A stretch of DNA of 64,000 nt from Fictibacillus sp. FJAT-27399 (GTDB lineage Bacteria; Bacillota; Bacilli; Bacillales; Fictibacillaceae). The notes beneath the pieces were generated by a model. That model did no database searches, was not told where the DNA came from, and saw nothing but the letters and a program-made list of their open reading frames with translations. The stretch lies in NCBI RefSeq assembly GCF_001510655.1, contig NZ_LMVC01000002.1, positions 1,152,379 to 1,216,378 on the forward strand. The letters run 5' to 3'. Position 1 is the stretch's first letter. Every line of letters starts with the position of its first letter. The position numbers and the translations under genes were made by a program. Below are positions 47,914-56,258 of this stretch, piece by piece.

Positions 47914-47955
47914 TAAAACAGGCCATCGCCGCATACGGCGATGGCCTGTTTTATT
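47912..47955. terminator. Bidirectional terminator between the LysM/GH18 gene and ponA
   Basis: A perfect inverted repeat with 20-bp arms (47912-47931 and 47936-47955) around CATA; T runs end both arms, so it can stop transcription from either side. Confidence 0.9.
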
Positions 47956-47960
47956 TTACT

Positions 47961-50630
47961 TTATTGATTTAAGTCTGGTAGGGAAGGGAAACCGCCTTGT
48001 TCTTGCTGCTGTTTCTTTTCTTGTTTTCGTTGTTGCTGATCCTGCTGTCCTTGTCCTGGCGGATTCTGAGGCTCCGTTCCGCCTCCTTGCTGGCCGCCGC
48101 CCTGATCAGGCTGGCCGTTGTTGCCGCCGTTATTTCCCTGTCCAGGATTGGTGTTGTCTCCAGGATTTGTTCCTGGGTTGCTGCCTTCCTGCCCTTGTCC
48201 AGGTTTTTTCCCTTGATCCGGGTTGTTTCCTTGTCCAGGGTTATTCCCCTGATCAGGCGTTTGTCCTTCTGCAGGCGGTTGCTGTTCACCTGGTACGGTT
48301 ACGGATGTTTGAGCAGGGTCGCTTTCTTTCCCAGTATCTGTTTCAACCGCTGCGATCTGGAAGGTATACGTCTTGCCAGGTTCTGCGTTTGGCACGGTGA
48401 ATTTCTTGTCGCTGATCGTCTGTTCAGCAGCAGCTGCGCCGTCAACGCTCGCTGCTACCTTATAGACCGTTTTGCCCTTGCCGCCTTTGTAATTCCATTT
48501 CACATCAATGGACTTGCTCTTATCATCGTACTTGGCGGTCAGGCCTTCAATCGAAGCTGGTTTCTCATACTTGTTAGAAACTTCGCTTGGTTCCGTTCCG
48601 CGAACAAACAATTCGGTCGTTTTCTGATCATCAGGTGTAAATTCGCTTGCTTTTTTATGTGTTCCTTTTTCAAGTGTTACATCTACTACAGAGTTCGGTT
48701 TCTTGAAGTCAGTGTTGCTGTGATTTAAGCGGCTCATCACTTCTTTAAAGATTAACTTGGAATAGTTTTTTTGGTTCGTATCGAGATAGTGAACGCCGTC
48801 TTCATCTTTGTATTTGTTGTATCCGGTCCAAACAGCAGCGGAATAGGAGGTTGTATATCCTGCCATCCACGCATCGTTCGTTGCGCTCTTAGGGATGCCG
48901 TACTGTTCTCGGATTTCCTTAGGAAGGTTGGTCGTTCCCGTTTTACCGGCGATATTAAGGCCTGGGACGTTCGCCATAATTCCTGTACCGCTTCTCATGA
49001 CGCCTTTCAGCATATCGGTGATCATATAAGCAGTATAATCCTTCATCGCAGCGACTGGTTTTGTCTCTGGTTTTACAACCTGTCCGTTCGGGAACTCAAT
49101 CTTCCGGATCGTTGTCGGTTCGGTATAGACGCCTTCATTTCCGAAAGCGGCGTAGGCACCCGCAAGGTTAAGTGGGGTGATCCCTTTTTGGAATCCGCCG
49201 ATCGCATAAGCTGGAGGTGCAGAGTCAATCTTGATACCAAGTTTATTGGCGAAATCGACTGCTTTGCTTTCGCCGACTTCAAGGAATGTTCGGACGGCAG
49301 GTGTATTCTCCGATTTTTCTAGAGCCTTGCGCATCGTTACTTCTCCAAATTGTTCATTATTAAAGTTATTGATGGTCGCGCCATTGATTGTAACCGGTGT
49401 ATCTTTCAGAATGTGCCCGGTATCCCACTTCATGTTGTCGATCGCAGGGCCGTAGTCAAGGATCGGTTTGATCGTAGATCCCGGCTGCCTTGGATTTCCA
49501 GAAGCATAGTAGGCGCTCATTAGGTTCTCATCGCGTCCGCTGCCGATCGCCCGGATTCCACCGGTTTTCGTATCAACAATCGCGATACCGGATTGAAGCT
49601 TTTTATTCTCATTACGCAGGAATGAGGCGTTCTGAAGCACATCCTCCGTTGTTTCCTGAGCTTTTGTATCCATGTTCGTGTAGATTTTCAGACCATCGGC
49701 AAAGACATCGACATTTTCCATGCCTTTAATTTTATGAAGGTCTTTGATGACTTGCTGCAGGTAAGCTTCGTGAACCCGTGTTTCCTGCAGCTTTCCTTTA
49801 CGCAGGCCGTCTGTTACCGGAGTGGCTTTTGCTTTATCCGCTTCGGCCTTTGTGATGAAACCATACTTTTGCATCTGTCCTAATACAACGTTTCGGCGCT
49901 GTTCCGCTTCTTTTGGATGCGTGAGCGGGTCATAGTTGCTCGGGGCTTTTGGAAGTCCGGCGAGCAGGGCCACTTGATGAAGCTTAAGCTGATCAAGTTT
50001 GTCCGCATCAAAATAGGTTTTAGCAGCTGTTCCGATGCCATAGGCACCATGGCCGAAATAAATCTTATTCAAGTACATCTCCAGGATCTGCTCCTTTGAG
50101 TACTTCTGTTCGAGTTTGATCGCCAGGTACGCTTCCTGAATTTTACGCGTCAGCGATTTTTGATTGGTGAGGATCGTGTTTTTTACGACCTGCTGGGTGA
50201 TTGTGCTTCCCCCTTCAGAACCAAAACCGCCTGTCAGGTTGGCGAGTGCTGCTCCGAAAATCCGGCGCACGTCGACACCCGGATGCTTATAGAAGCGCAC
50301 ATCCTCAACGGATACGAATGCATCTCTTACATTAGGCGGAATATCTGCGATTCCTGCTTTTACCCGATTCTCTTCAGAAAAGAGGGAGCTGACTTTCTTT
50401 CCGTCTTTATCGTAGATCTGGGAAGATAAAGGGGTCTTCAGTTTTTCAGGGTCGAGTTTTGGGGATTTCGCCATGATGACCCCGACAGTTGCTGTTCCAA
50501 TGAGAAACATGATGATCAAGAACGAGATGATAGCTTTAAAGAGCGGGAACCTCTTTTTCTTCTTGGGCGGATTTTTGCCTCCGCCGGAAACCTGTCTGCG
50601 TTCCTGCCTGCTGCGGTATTCATTAGACAT
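47961..50630 (-). CDS. ponA: Class A penicillin-binding protein PonA (PBP1)
   Basis: An 889-aa bifunctional peptidoglycan synthase. After a basic cytoplasmic tail and one membrane helix comes the GT51 glycosyltransferase (VEDVRFYKHPGVD; GGSTITQQVVKN), then the transpeptidase with STIKP (in RQPGSTIKPILDYGP), SEN in KSENTPA and KTGTT. A fibronectin type III domain (about 690-790) and a roughly 100-residue low-complexity tail rich in Gly, Asn, Pro and Gln follow. I prefer the ATG at 50630; a GTG at 50651 would add seven residues. It forms an operon with recU. Confidence 0.96.
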   Translation of the reverse strand: MSNEYRSRQERRQVSGGGKNPPKKKKRFPLFKAIISFLIIMFLIGTATVGVIMAKSPKLDPEKLKTPLSSQIYDKDGKKVSSLFSEENRVKAGIADIPPNVRDAFVSVEDVRFYKHPGVDVRRIFGAALANLTGGFGSEGGSTITQQVVKNTILTNQKSLTRKIQEAYLAIKLEQKYSKEQILEMYLNKIYFGHGAYGIGTAAKTYFDADKLDQLKLHQVALLAGLPKAPSNYDPLTHPKEAEQRRNVVLGQMQKYGFITKAEADKAKATPVTDGLRKGKLQETRVHEAYLQQVIKDLHKIKGMENVDVFADGLKIYTNMDTKAQETTEDVLQNASFLRNENKKLQSGIAIVDTKTGGIRAIGSGRDENLMSAYYASGNPRQPGSTIKPILDYGPAIDNMKWDTGHILKDTPVTINGATINNFNNEQFGEVTMRKALEKSENTPAVRTFLEVGESKAVDFANKLGIKIDSAPPAYAIGGFQKGITPLNLAGAYAAFGNEGVYTEPTTIRKIEFPNGQVVKPETKPVAAMKDYTAYMITDMLKGVMRSGTGIMANVPGLNIAGKTGTTNLPKEIREQYGIPKSATNDAWMAGYTTSYSAAVWTGYNKYKDEDGVHYLDTNQKNYSKLIFKEVMSRLNHSNTDFKKPNSVVDVTLEKGTHKKASEFTPDDQKTTELFVRGTEPSEVSNKYEKPASIEGLTAKYDDKSKSIDVKWNYKGGKGKTVYKVAASVDGAAAAEQTISDKKFTVPNAEPGKTYTFQIAAVETDTGKESDPAQTSVTVPGEQQPPAEGQTPDQGNNPGQGNNPDQGKKPGQGQEGSNPGTNPGDNTNPGQGNNGGNNGQPDQGGGQQGGGTEPQNPPGQGQQDQQQRKQEKKQQQEQGGFPSLPDLNQ

Positions 50631-50714
50631 GTATTTGTACCAACCTTTCACTTACTGCATTATACATTATGATTATTCGTCAATAGCTTATTATTTATGA
50701 ACTTGACTTGTCCG

Positions 50715-51326
50715 CTAGTGATTGAAGTATATTTTATCAATAATTTTTAAATAGTCAATTCTGGGGATAAAGCCTGGGGAAACAAGGAATCCGAGGGTTT
50801 CTATGTCAGTTTTCGGTATCGATTTCCTTCCGTTCTTTTGATCGTTCCAGAATGAGATCAAGTGTGAAGCGTCAAGCAGATAGATTTCGTTCAGTGTAGA
50901 GAAGCGCAGGATGACGAATGCAATGCCGCCGTGCGCCGTGATCGCTTCCATGTGATGAATCTGATGTTCATGGAAGTTACGGAGCGGGAAGGAGGTCTTG
51001 TTTTTCGATTCCTTCGCTTCAAAATCAATATACTTTCCCCGGTATACGCCGTTGTAATCTGTCGTGGAAGCGAGTTTAAAATAAGCTTCTTTTATGACCG
51101 CTGCCGAACGTTTTGGATATTCAACACTGACAATCTGAACAGGGGTCGGTTTTTTATGGATGACGGCTCTGCCGGTTTCCAGATAATACTCATTGCTTTT
51201 ATTCAAGTCTTCTTCCAGGGTCATGCCTCTGTTGCCGTAGGAAATGGTGCTTTGGGCTTTAGAAGCGCCATGCGGCAGGGTAGGCTCCTGCTTTTTTCCA
51301 TTCGGATAATTGATGGGTGCCATCAT
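50715..51326 (-). CDS. recU: Holliday junction resolvase RecU
   Basis: A 203-aa nuclease resolving recombination intermediates and helping chromosome segregation. The active site residues fall in [21 protein letters not shown]; the N-terminal [18 protein letters not shown] is conserved. AAGGATGTGAA precedes the ATG on the reverse strand. ponA follows, as in other Bacillus. Confidence 0.95.
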   Translation of the reverse strand: MMAPINYPNGKKQEPTLPHGASKAQSTISYGNRGMTLEEDLNKSNEYYLETGRAVIHKKPTPVQIVSVEYPKRSAAVIKEAYFKLASTTDYNGVYRGKYIDFEAKESKNKTSFPLRNFHEHQIHHMEAITAHGGIAFVILRFSTLNEIYLLDASHLISFWNDQKNGRKSIPKTDIETLGFLVSPGFIPRIDYLKIIDKIYFNH

Positions 51327-51351
51327 TTCACATCCTTATAATGAATACATA

Positions 51352-51391
51352 AGAAAAACTATGCGAGCGGCAAGTGCTGGCATAGCTTTTT
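51352..51391 (-). terminator. Hairpin between the glutaredoxin-like gene and recU
   Basis: CTATGC / GCATAG arms around a 15-nt loop with a T-rich end on the reverse strand (TTTTTCTT); T5 also follows on the forward side. Confidence 0.55.
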
Positions 51392-51410
51392 AGAGATAGG
51401 CCGTATTTGT

Positions 51411-51659
51411 TTAATCGATCGCAAGAATGGACTGCAGTTCCTCCTGCTTGAAGCCCATCACAACTTCCTGGGAACCGTCCTTTATAATCACGGTAACAGG
51501 AGTCGCACTTGCTCCAAAACCGATGACTTCATTCATATATTGGGGATTCTTCCGGATATCTCTTTCCTCGAATGAAATGTTATTTGATTTTAGCCATTCT
51601 TTCTCTGCAAAGCATGGCGGGCAGGTTTCCTGTGTATAGATGATCACCTTTTGCTCCAT
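51411..51659 (-). CDS. Glutaredoxin-like thiol-disulfide protein
   Basis: An 82-aa thioredoxin-fold protein with the active site CPPC (in TQETCPPCFAEKEWL, residues 13-16) and the cis-Pro segment SATPVTVI. The ATG at 51659 has GGAGG 7 bases upstream; the ATG at 51665 is too close. It may reduce disulfides or act as a bacilliredoxin-type protein in a cell with bacillithiol; partner unknown. Confidence 0.85.
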   Translation of the reverse strand: MEQKVIIYTQETCPPCFAEKEWLKSNNISFEERDIRKNPQYMNEVIGFGASATPVTVIIKDGSQEVVMGFKQEELQSILAID

Positions 51660-51771
51660 GTTCATGCCTCCAAACCTTAATGTTTATCTTCTTATTTTAC
51701 CGTTTTTCTATAGAGCTTACAAATATTTTAGGCAGCGCTGTAGAACGATAAGGATAAAAGGAGGGGAAAAG

Positions 51772-52752
51772 TTGAGCCAGGAACAAAAATGGATAGAATC
51801 AGAGCTGACCCGAGAGATTCAGCTAAAAACAGAAAAAGGGAACCGAGATAATATTTCACGTACCGTATTTTATCAGCAGTTTTATGAAAAACACCCAGAG
51901 ATCAAATGGTCTTTTCTGGCTTCCATCGTATCAAGAAATGCTGGTTACAACATGTGTGACCTTGAGGGGGAATGGATGAGGAGATCCATTCCCCAAAAAT
52001 ACCGCCATCTGCTTTTTTTTACGTATGAGCGGGCGAACTGGCTGATTTTCTCGGATGCCTATCCGCAGCTCCTCCTTTATGAAAAAAGCAAAGAGGCCGG
52101 CCGTCCGTTGTTCTCACTGCTTCCGATGCTCAATGTTTCTAAGTATATGCAGAGAGAGTGGCTTCGGTTTTGGTCTGTGGGAGACGAAGAGAGGCTATGG
52201 ACATCGTTGATCATCAATGAACAGCATCTGATCCAGCGCCCGGTCATCGATCATCCTGTTTATCGCCGGAGAGTTTTTCTTTCCATGCCGTATCGGCTCC
52301 AGAATTGGCTCCATTTCAGTACAGTTTTGTTACCGACATTAGAGGGAGATGTGTTCGGCTTTTCTGTACACGGTTTCCGTACGATTAAAAATCGCATTCT
52401 GCTCGGAAGAAGGCTTGCATGGCTGCTGTTTCAATCTCCCTACCAGACATTGTTTTTTGATTTTGCACAGATGACTCCCCATACAGGCTCACGCCACGAT
52501 TATGAACAGTACGTCTATCCGAACCGCGAAAGGCTGCCGCAGCTGCTCCGGCTGATCTATCCGCTCGTTGATCACGGCCGGCCGTCCCTGCCGGACTGGA
52601 GTAAACGAGTAAAGAACATGGATACCTATTATCGAGACTTTTCTATTCCTCGGCAAATCAACCTGACGGAGTGGTACCACAAAAAAGAGCTGGAGCTGCA
52701 GATCGGGATCCTATTGGAAGAACTGCTGTTTAAAGATAGGAATTTGAAATAA
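51772..52752 (+). CDS. yppC: DUF2515 protein YppC
   Basis: A 326-aa protein starting with TTG (strong AAAGGAGGGG site). It is rich in aromatic and basic residues with NISRTVFYQQFYEKHPEIKW near the N-terminus and no clear membrane helix or enzymatic motif. DUF2515/YppC lies next to recU-ponA in B. subtilis too. Function unknown. The coding segment for ISRTVFY shares 20 identical bases with an intergenic segment at 54459-54478. Confidence 0.83.
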   Translation: MSQEQKWIESELTREIQLKTEKGNRDNISRTVFYQQFYEKHPEIKWSFLASIVSRNAGYNMCDLEGEWMRRSIPQKYRHLLFFTYERANWLIFSDAYPQLLLYEKSKEAGRPLFSLLPMLNVSKYMQREWLRFWSVGDEERLWTSLIINEQHLIQRPVIDHPVYRRRVFLSMPYRLQNWLHFSTVLLPTLEGDVFGFSVHGFRTIKNRILLGRRLAWLLFQSPYQTLFFDFAQMTPHTGSRHDYEQYVYPNRERLPQLLRLIYPLVDHGRPSLPDWSKRVKNMDTYYRDFSIPRQINLTEWYHKKELELQIGILLEELLFKDRNLK

Positions 52753-52803
52753 AAAAAGGTGATCTGGCTTCCGCTGTTAAAGCGGGCAGGATCACCTTTT
52801 TTG
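52751..52803 (+). terminator. Intrinsic terminator after yppC
   Basis: AAAAAAGGTGATC and GATCACCTTTTTT form a long stem around a 25-nt loop. Confidence 0.8.
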
Positions 52804-52860
52804 CTTTTATTAAGAATGGATTGACAGCCTAAAGCTCTGAACGAGTGGTTCATCCTTTTA

Positions 52861-53100
52861 ATCCAGCTTCAATGGACGTTTCAGCCTTTCTTGATCCAGC
52901 TTCAGCGCCTAGAGACTCGGCCGCTTCACTTTTACATCTCAACACTAAGAGCGTGCTGATTTGTAAAAGTTCCACCAACTTTCGTCTCTGACCAGGCGCT
53001 TCAGCCTTTCTTGATCCAGCTTCAACGGCCAGACCCTCGAGTCGCTTCGCTCTTGAGCAGAAAACAAAATGCGTTTTATGCTCTCTGACGGCCGTTGGTA
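52861..53100. repeat. Cluster of Bacillaceae intergenic repeats (copies C and D plus a truncated unit)
   Basis: ATCCAGCTTCA occurs at 52861, 52894 and 53014. A 25-base string covering TTCAGCCTTTCTTG plus ATCCAGCTTCA is identical at about 52880-52904 and 53000-53024. Copy C (52893-53010) has CAGCGCCTAGAGACTCGG, CCGCTTCAC, CTCAACACTAAGAGCGTG and CAGGCGCTTCAG, matching copies A and B in order. Copy D (53012-53100) has ACGGCCAGA and TCTGACGGCCGT as arms. No gene is present in 52804-53100. Confidence 0.65.
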
Positions 53101-53223
53101 TTATGTAGCCGGATAGTTGGGGCCTTCCAGCTTTTTGTCGCCGTGTCCTGTTTCTTTTTCCTGTTCAGGTGCGTTTGTCATTTTTTCCTGCTCCTGCTCC
53201 AGGCTGTTTTCGTGTTTTTCCAT
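53101..53223 (-). CDS. Small acid-soluble spore protein SspM-like peptide
   Basis: A 40-aa frame with a near-perfect ribosome binding site (AGGAGGTGA) on the reverse strand. It is very hydrophilic (MEKHENSLEQEQEKMT...) and ends GDKKLEGPNYPAT, resembling the C-terminus DKKLGGPNRPST that I recall for B. subtilis SspM, whose gene lies in the same neighbourhood after yppG. The forward-strand frame over the same bases is a shadow. The spore-protein role is inferred. Confidence 0.65.
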   Translation of the reverse strand: MEKHENSLEQEQEKMTNAPEQEKETGHGDKKLEGPNYPAT

Positions 53224-53415
53224 AATCGTTCACCTCCTGATTGTAGTGTTAGGCAGGAGGACCTGTTTCATACGGAGTGAACAGTGTCGAAAGGAGGATA
53301 TTTTTAAGGAATATCACTTTCTTTGCCGAATCGCTTCTAGTTTTGTCACCTATGAAGGGAATCAAAAAAAGGTACGGAATTACTACCATATAAGAAAACG
53401 GGGAGGGAATTAGAA

Positions 53416-53925
53416 ATGGAAATGGTGTTTAAAACAAAAACGGTTTCGGAAGAACTTGGTGTCAACCCCACTACCATTCAGCGCTGGGTCAAACATTTCA
53501 ATCTTACTTGCCAAAAAAATGACCATGGTCATTATCTGTTCTCTGAGCAAGACATAGAAGATTTGCGTGAGATAAAAAAGCAGCTGGACGCCGGGCTTCT
53601 CATGAACGATATCCAGATCGCAGCTCAGGTGAAATCTCCAGTGGTTCCGGTGAAGGCCGAGAGGTTTAATGAACGGTTCGAGAGTCTGATGGCACAGATC
53701 GAAAAGCTGGAAAAAAAGATTGAAGAAAAGGCAGACGACGTATTGTCCTATCAAGTTCTTCAGCATGCTACAGAGATGGATGACATGATGAAGCGTCTGA
53801 TCAAAATTGAAGAGAAGATTGAAGATATCGAAGTGAAGCTGCTGAAGATGCCGCAGGGCACAGAAGAGACCGCTGGATATAAAAAACCCCGGAGGAATTG
53901 GCTCGTCAGTCTTTTTACCCTTTAA
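53416..53925 (+). CDS. racA: Chromosome-anchoring protein RacA (MerR-like HTH plus coiled coil)
   Basis: A 169-aa protein: MerR-type helix-turn-helix at residues 5-30 (TKTVSEELGVNPTTIQRWVKH), then a long coiled coil (about 85-150; EKLEKKIEEKADDVLSYQVLQHATEMDDM in parts) and a basic, hydrophobic C-terminus (PRRNWLVSLFTL). RacA binds the origin region and links it to DivIVA at the cell pole in sporulation. The B. subtilis racA lies elsewhere. A related MerR-like regulator is the alternative. Confidence 0.72.
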   Translation: MEMVFKTKTVSEELGVNPTTIQRWVKHFNLTCQKNDHGHYLFSEQDIEDLREIKKQLDAGLLMNDIQIAAQVKSPVVPVKAERFNERFESLMAQIEKLEKKIEEKADDVLSYQVLQHATEMDDMMKRLIKIEEKIEDIEVKLLKMPQGTEETAGYKKPRRNWLVSLFTL

Positions 53926-53988
53926 CTTTAATGAACCTCGTGCATTCTATTCTTTATTTTGGTAGGATAGAAGAGTCAGGGGTGAATT

Positions 53989-54345
53989 ATGGATCGCTTA
54001 AATCAATTAACGAGAGAGCTTTTAGATGCCAATCGGGAAGCTTTTGATCAATATATCGAAAAAACAAAAAAAGAAGGCTATGAAGTAGACTTTTATGGAG
54101 AGGTCAAGCCCTTTACCGACCGGATACGCGCGATGGCGGAAGAGTGGAAGAACCTTTCCTTGCCATGGGTAGCGGCTAACCAGCCCAAATATATTCACGT
54201 TAACCAGATTAATGACACGTTTGATAACTTACAGTTTATTGCGGTATTTGCATTTCAGCCGGATACGAGGGAGAAGCGGTTCACCGAGATGGTCAAATCC
54301 ATCGATTACGTCCTGAGTACCATGCTGGATCGGCTGCATTCGTAA
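53989..54345 (+). CDS. yppE: DUF1798 protein YppE
   Basis: A 118-aa soluble helical protein. VDFYGEVKPFTDRIRAMAEEW and PKYIHVNQINDTFDNLQ are typical of the YppE/DUF1798 family, a four-helix bundle. RBS AGGGGTGA. In B. subtilis it lies close to yppC. Function unknown. A terminator follows. Confidence 0.83.
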   Translation: MDRLNQLTRELLDANREAFDQYIEKTKKEGYEVDFYGEVKPFTDRIRAMAEEWKNLSLPWVAANQPKYIHVNQINDTFDNLQFIAVFAFQPDTREKRFTEMVKSIDYVLSTMLDRLHS

Positions 54346-54376
54346 AAGACGGAAAACTAAGCCGTCTTTTTTATTT
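54344..54376 (+). terminator. Intrinsic terminator after yppE
   Basis: AAAGACGG / CCGTCTTT stem with a 9-nt loop followed by TTATTTTG. Confidence 0.8.
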
Positions 54377-54504
54377 TGTCTGTTTCAAAAAAGAGAAAGA
54401 GTAGCGTACGGAGATGTATGAAGGTAAAATGAATGTATTCATCCAGAGCCAAATATAATTTCACGTACCGTATTTTAAGACTATAAAACAAAGAAGGTAC
54501 TTAC

Positions 54505-55035
54505 ATGATTGATCCCACGATCTATGAAAATTTAAAAATTATACTGGAAGGGATGGTCTATGACCTTGATTTTGACGGGCGCTTAAAGGTTACGAACCGC
54601 CGTGATCTGGTCGATCTTGCATCTCTCAGCAGAAAATACAATTTAGAAGTATTTATAAAAGAAAAAACAGGACAGGGAATAAAGGTAAAAATTGAACTTG
54701 CAGCAGGTTTAGAAGACCTTGCAGATGAAATAATGGAAAGAGAGACAGCGAATACTGGATGCCGGTTTTCTGTGACCTATTATTTAACGGTGCAGGATAT
54801 TGAAGCAGAGTGTTCAGAGCTCGGTGAAACCTTAAGAAGGATATGGAAGCCTTACGGTGAAGTCTCTCAAAAGGTTTCATATATCTATGGGTTGCCAAGA
54901 GGCAGCTACCATAATGAAATTTTAATAAACATAGACAGCAAATTGCATGAAGAAAACAGCGAACAGCTTGAGGATTACTTGGAACGCATGATGGCTTCAT
55001 GTAAACAAATTTTTCATAAAGGGGAAAATAAATGA
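54505..55035 (+). CDS. Unrecognised conserved-looking protein in a helicase operon
   Basis: A 176-aa acidic, soluble, mixed alpha/beta protein beginning MIDPTIYENLKIILEG. I do not recognise a family. No signal peptide or membrane helix; GETLRRIWKPYGEVSQKVSY is a notable conserved-looking stretch. The RBS is GAAGGTAC. Its stop overlaps the start of the DEAD-box helicase by 4 bases (ATGA), so the two are translationally coupled and may act together. Confidence 0.75.
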   Translation: MIDPTIYENLKIILEGMVYDLDFDGRLKVTNRRDLVDLASLSRKYNLEVFIKEKTGQGIKVKIELAAGLEDLADEIMERETANTGCRFSVTYYLTVQDIEAECSELGETLRRIWKPYGEVSQKVSYIYGLPRGSYHNEILINIDSKLHEENSEQLEDYLERMMASCKQIFHKGENK

Positions 55036-56258
55036 GTATGACTACACAATTAAAGGAGTTGCATCCTTTCCTGCAAGAGAACTGGGAAAATGCGGCGTTT
55101 GAAACACTGACTCCAGTACAGGAGCAGATGCTGCCGAGTATGCTTGGAAGAAAAGACTTAATCGTTGAATCTCCGACTGGAACAGGCAAGACACTGGCTT
55201 ACTGTCTGCCGGTATTGCAAAACATAGACAGCAGTTCATCTTCTGTACAGGCAGTGGTCATTGCGCCAACAAAAGAATTGGTCATGCAGATTCATACCGT
55301 TTTTCAAGAATATGCTCAAGGAAGCGGAATCTCAGGAACAACACTGATCGGCGGAGTAAACGTACAGCGGCAGATCGATAAGCTAAAGAAGAAGCCACAG
55401 TACATCATCGGGACACCGGGAAGGATTCTTGAGCTTTACAAAAATAAAAAGCTCAAGCTTCATGAGGTGAAGACGATTGTAGTGGATGAAGCAGATGTCG
55501 TTTATGATATGGAATTAATGGACGAGGTTCAAAATATTGTTAAAGGGACGATGAAAGACCGCCAGCTTGTTTTTGTGTCAGCGACCATTTCAAAAAAATC
55601 AGAAGAGCTCGCAAAGGAATGGATGAATGAGCCTCTTTTCATAAAGGTTGAAAGGGATGCATCTGCTGCAAAAAAAGTACAGAATCTTTACCTGATTTCT
55701 GAAAGACGTGATAAAATAGATAATCTCAGGCGCATTATTCGACACCATTCGAACATGAAGGCTATCGTGTTTTTTGGTGATAGCATGCATCTTGAAGAGA
55801 TTGCTGCAAAAATGGCTTACAGAGGTATTACCGTAGGGGTGATCTCTGGACAAGCGTCCAAACAAGAACGGCAAAAAGTGATGAGAGAATTCCGTGCAAG
55901 TGATCATGCATTGCTTCTTTCAACAGATCTAGCTGCGCGCGGACTGGATATTAGCGGACTTACACACGTCATACATTTTGACCTAGCAGATTCAGAAAAA
56001 CAATACATTCACCGTTCAGGAAGAACAGGCAGGATGGGCCAAGAGGGAACCATCATTTCTCTAGTGACCGAAAGAGAAGAGAACGTGCTCGTAAAATGGG
56101 CGAAGAAGATGAACACCCACCCTCAAAAAATGGTCTTTAAAAGAGATCAGCTCGTCCCGCAGTCGCATAGTACACAGCAAAAAACGGACAAAAAAAGGCC
56201 GCCCAAAAAGTCAGCGCCCCAGCGAACTCATAATTTTACAAAAAAGAAGGGGAAATAA
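55032..56258 (+). CDS. DEAD-box RNA helicase, YfmL-like
   Basis: A 408-aa helicase. Q motif FETLTPVQEQMLP, Walker A SPTGTGKT (47-54), PTKELVMQ, DEAD (in VDEADVVYD), SAT in VSATIS, and motif VI HRSGRTGRMGQ are all present. The C-terminus is a Lys/Arg/Pro-rich tail (about 375-408) suited to RNA binding. YfmL-type helicases assist ribosome assembly and cold growth in B. subtilis. Flanked by an unknown gene and a metallopeptidase gene in one operon. Confidence 0.92.
   Translation: MSMTTQLKELHPFLQENWENAAFETLTPVQEQMLPSMLGRKDLIVESPTGTGKTLAYCLPVLQNIDSSSSSVQAVVIAPTKELVMQIHTVFQEYAQGSGISGTTLIGGVNVQRQIDKLKKKPQYIIGTPGRILELYKNKKLKLHEVKTIVVDEADVVYDMELMDEVQNIVKGTMKDRQLVFVSATISKKSEELAKEWMNEPLFIKVERDASAAKKVQNLYLISERRDKIDNLRRIIRHHSNMKAIVFFGDSMHLEEIAAKMAYRGITVGVISGQASKQERQKVMREFRASDHALLLSTDLAARGLDISGLTHVIHFDLADSEKQYIHRSGRTGRMGQEGTIISLVTEREENVLVKWAKKMNTHPQKMVFKRDQLVPQSHSTQQKTDKKRPPKKSAPQRTHNFTKKKGK

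Noticed and set aside
47813-48728. Forward-strand open frames opposite the 3' end of ponA
   Set aside because: They arise from the repetitive Gly/Pro/Gln coding region of ponA and show no protein-like sequence.
53095-53413. Forward frames of 61 and 98 codons in 53095-53413
   Set aside because: Cys/Phe-rich shadows of the reverse-strand SspM-like gene with its perfect binding site.
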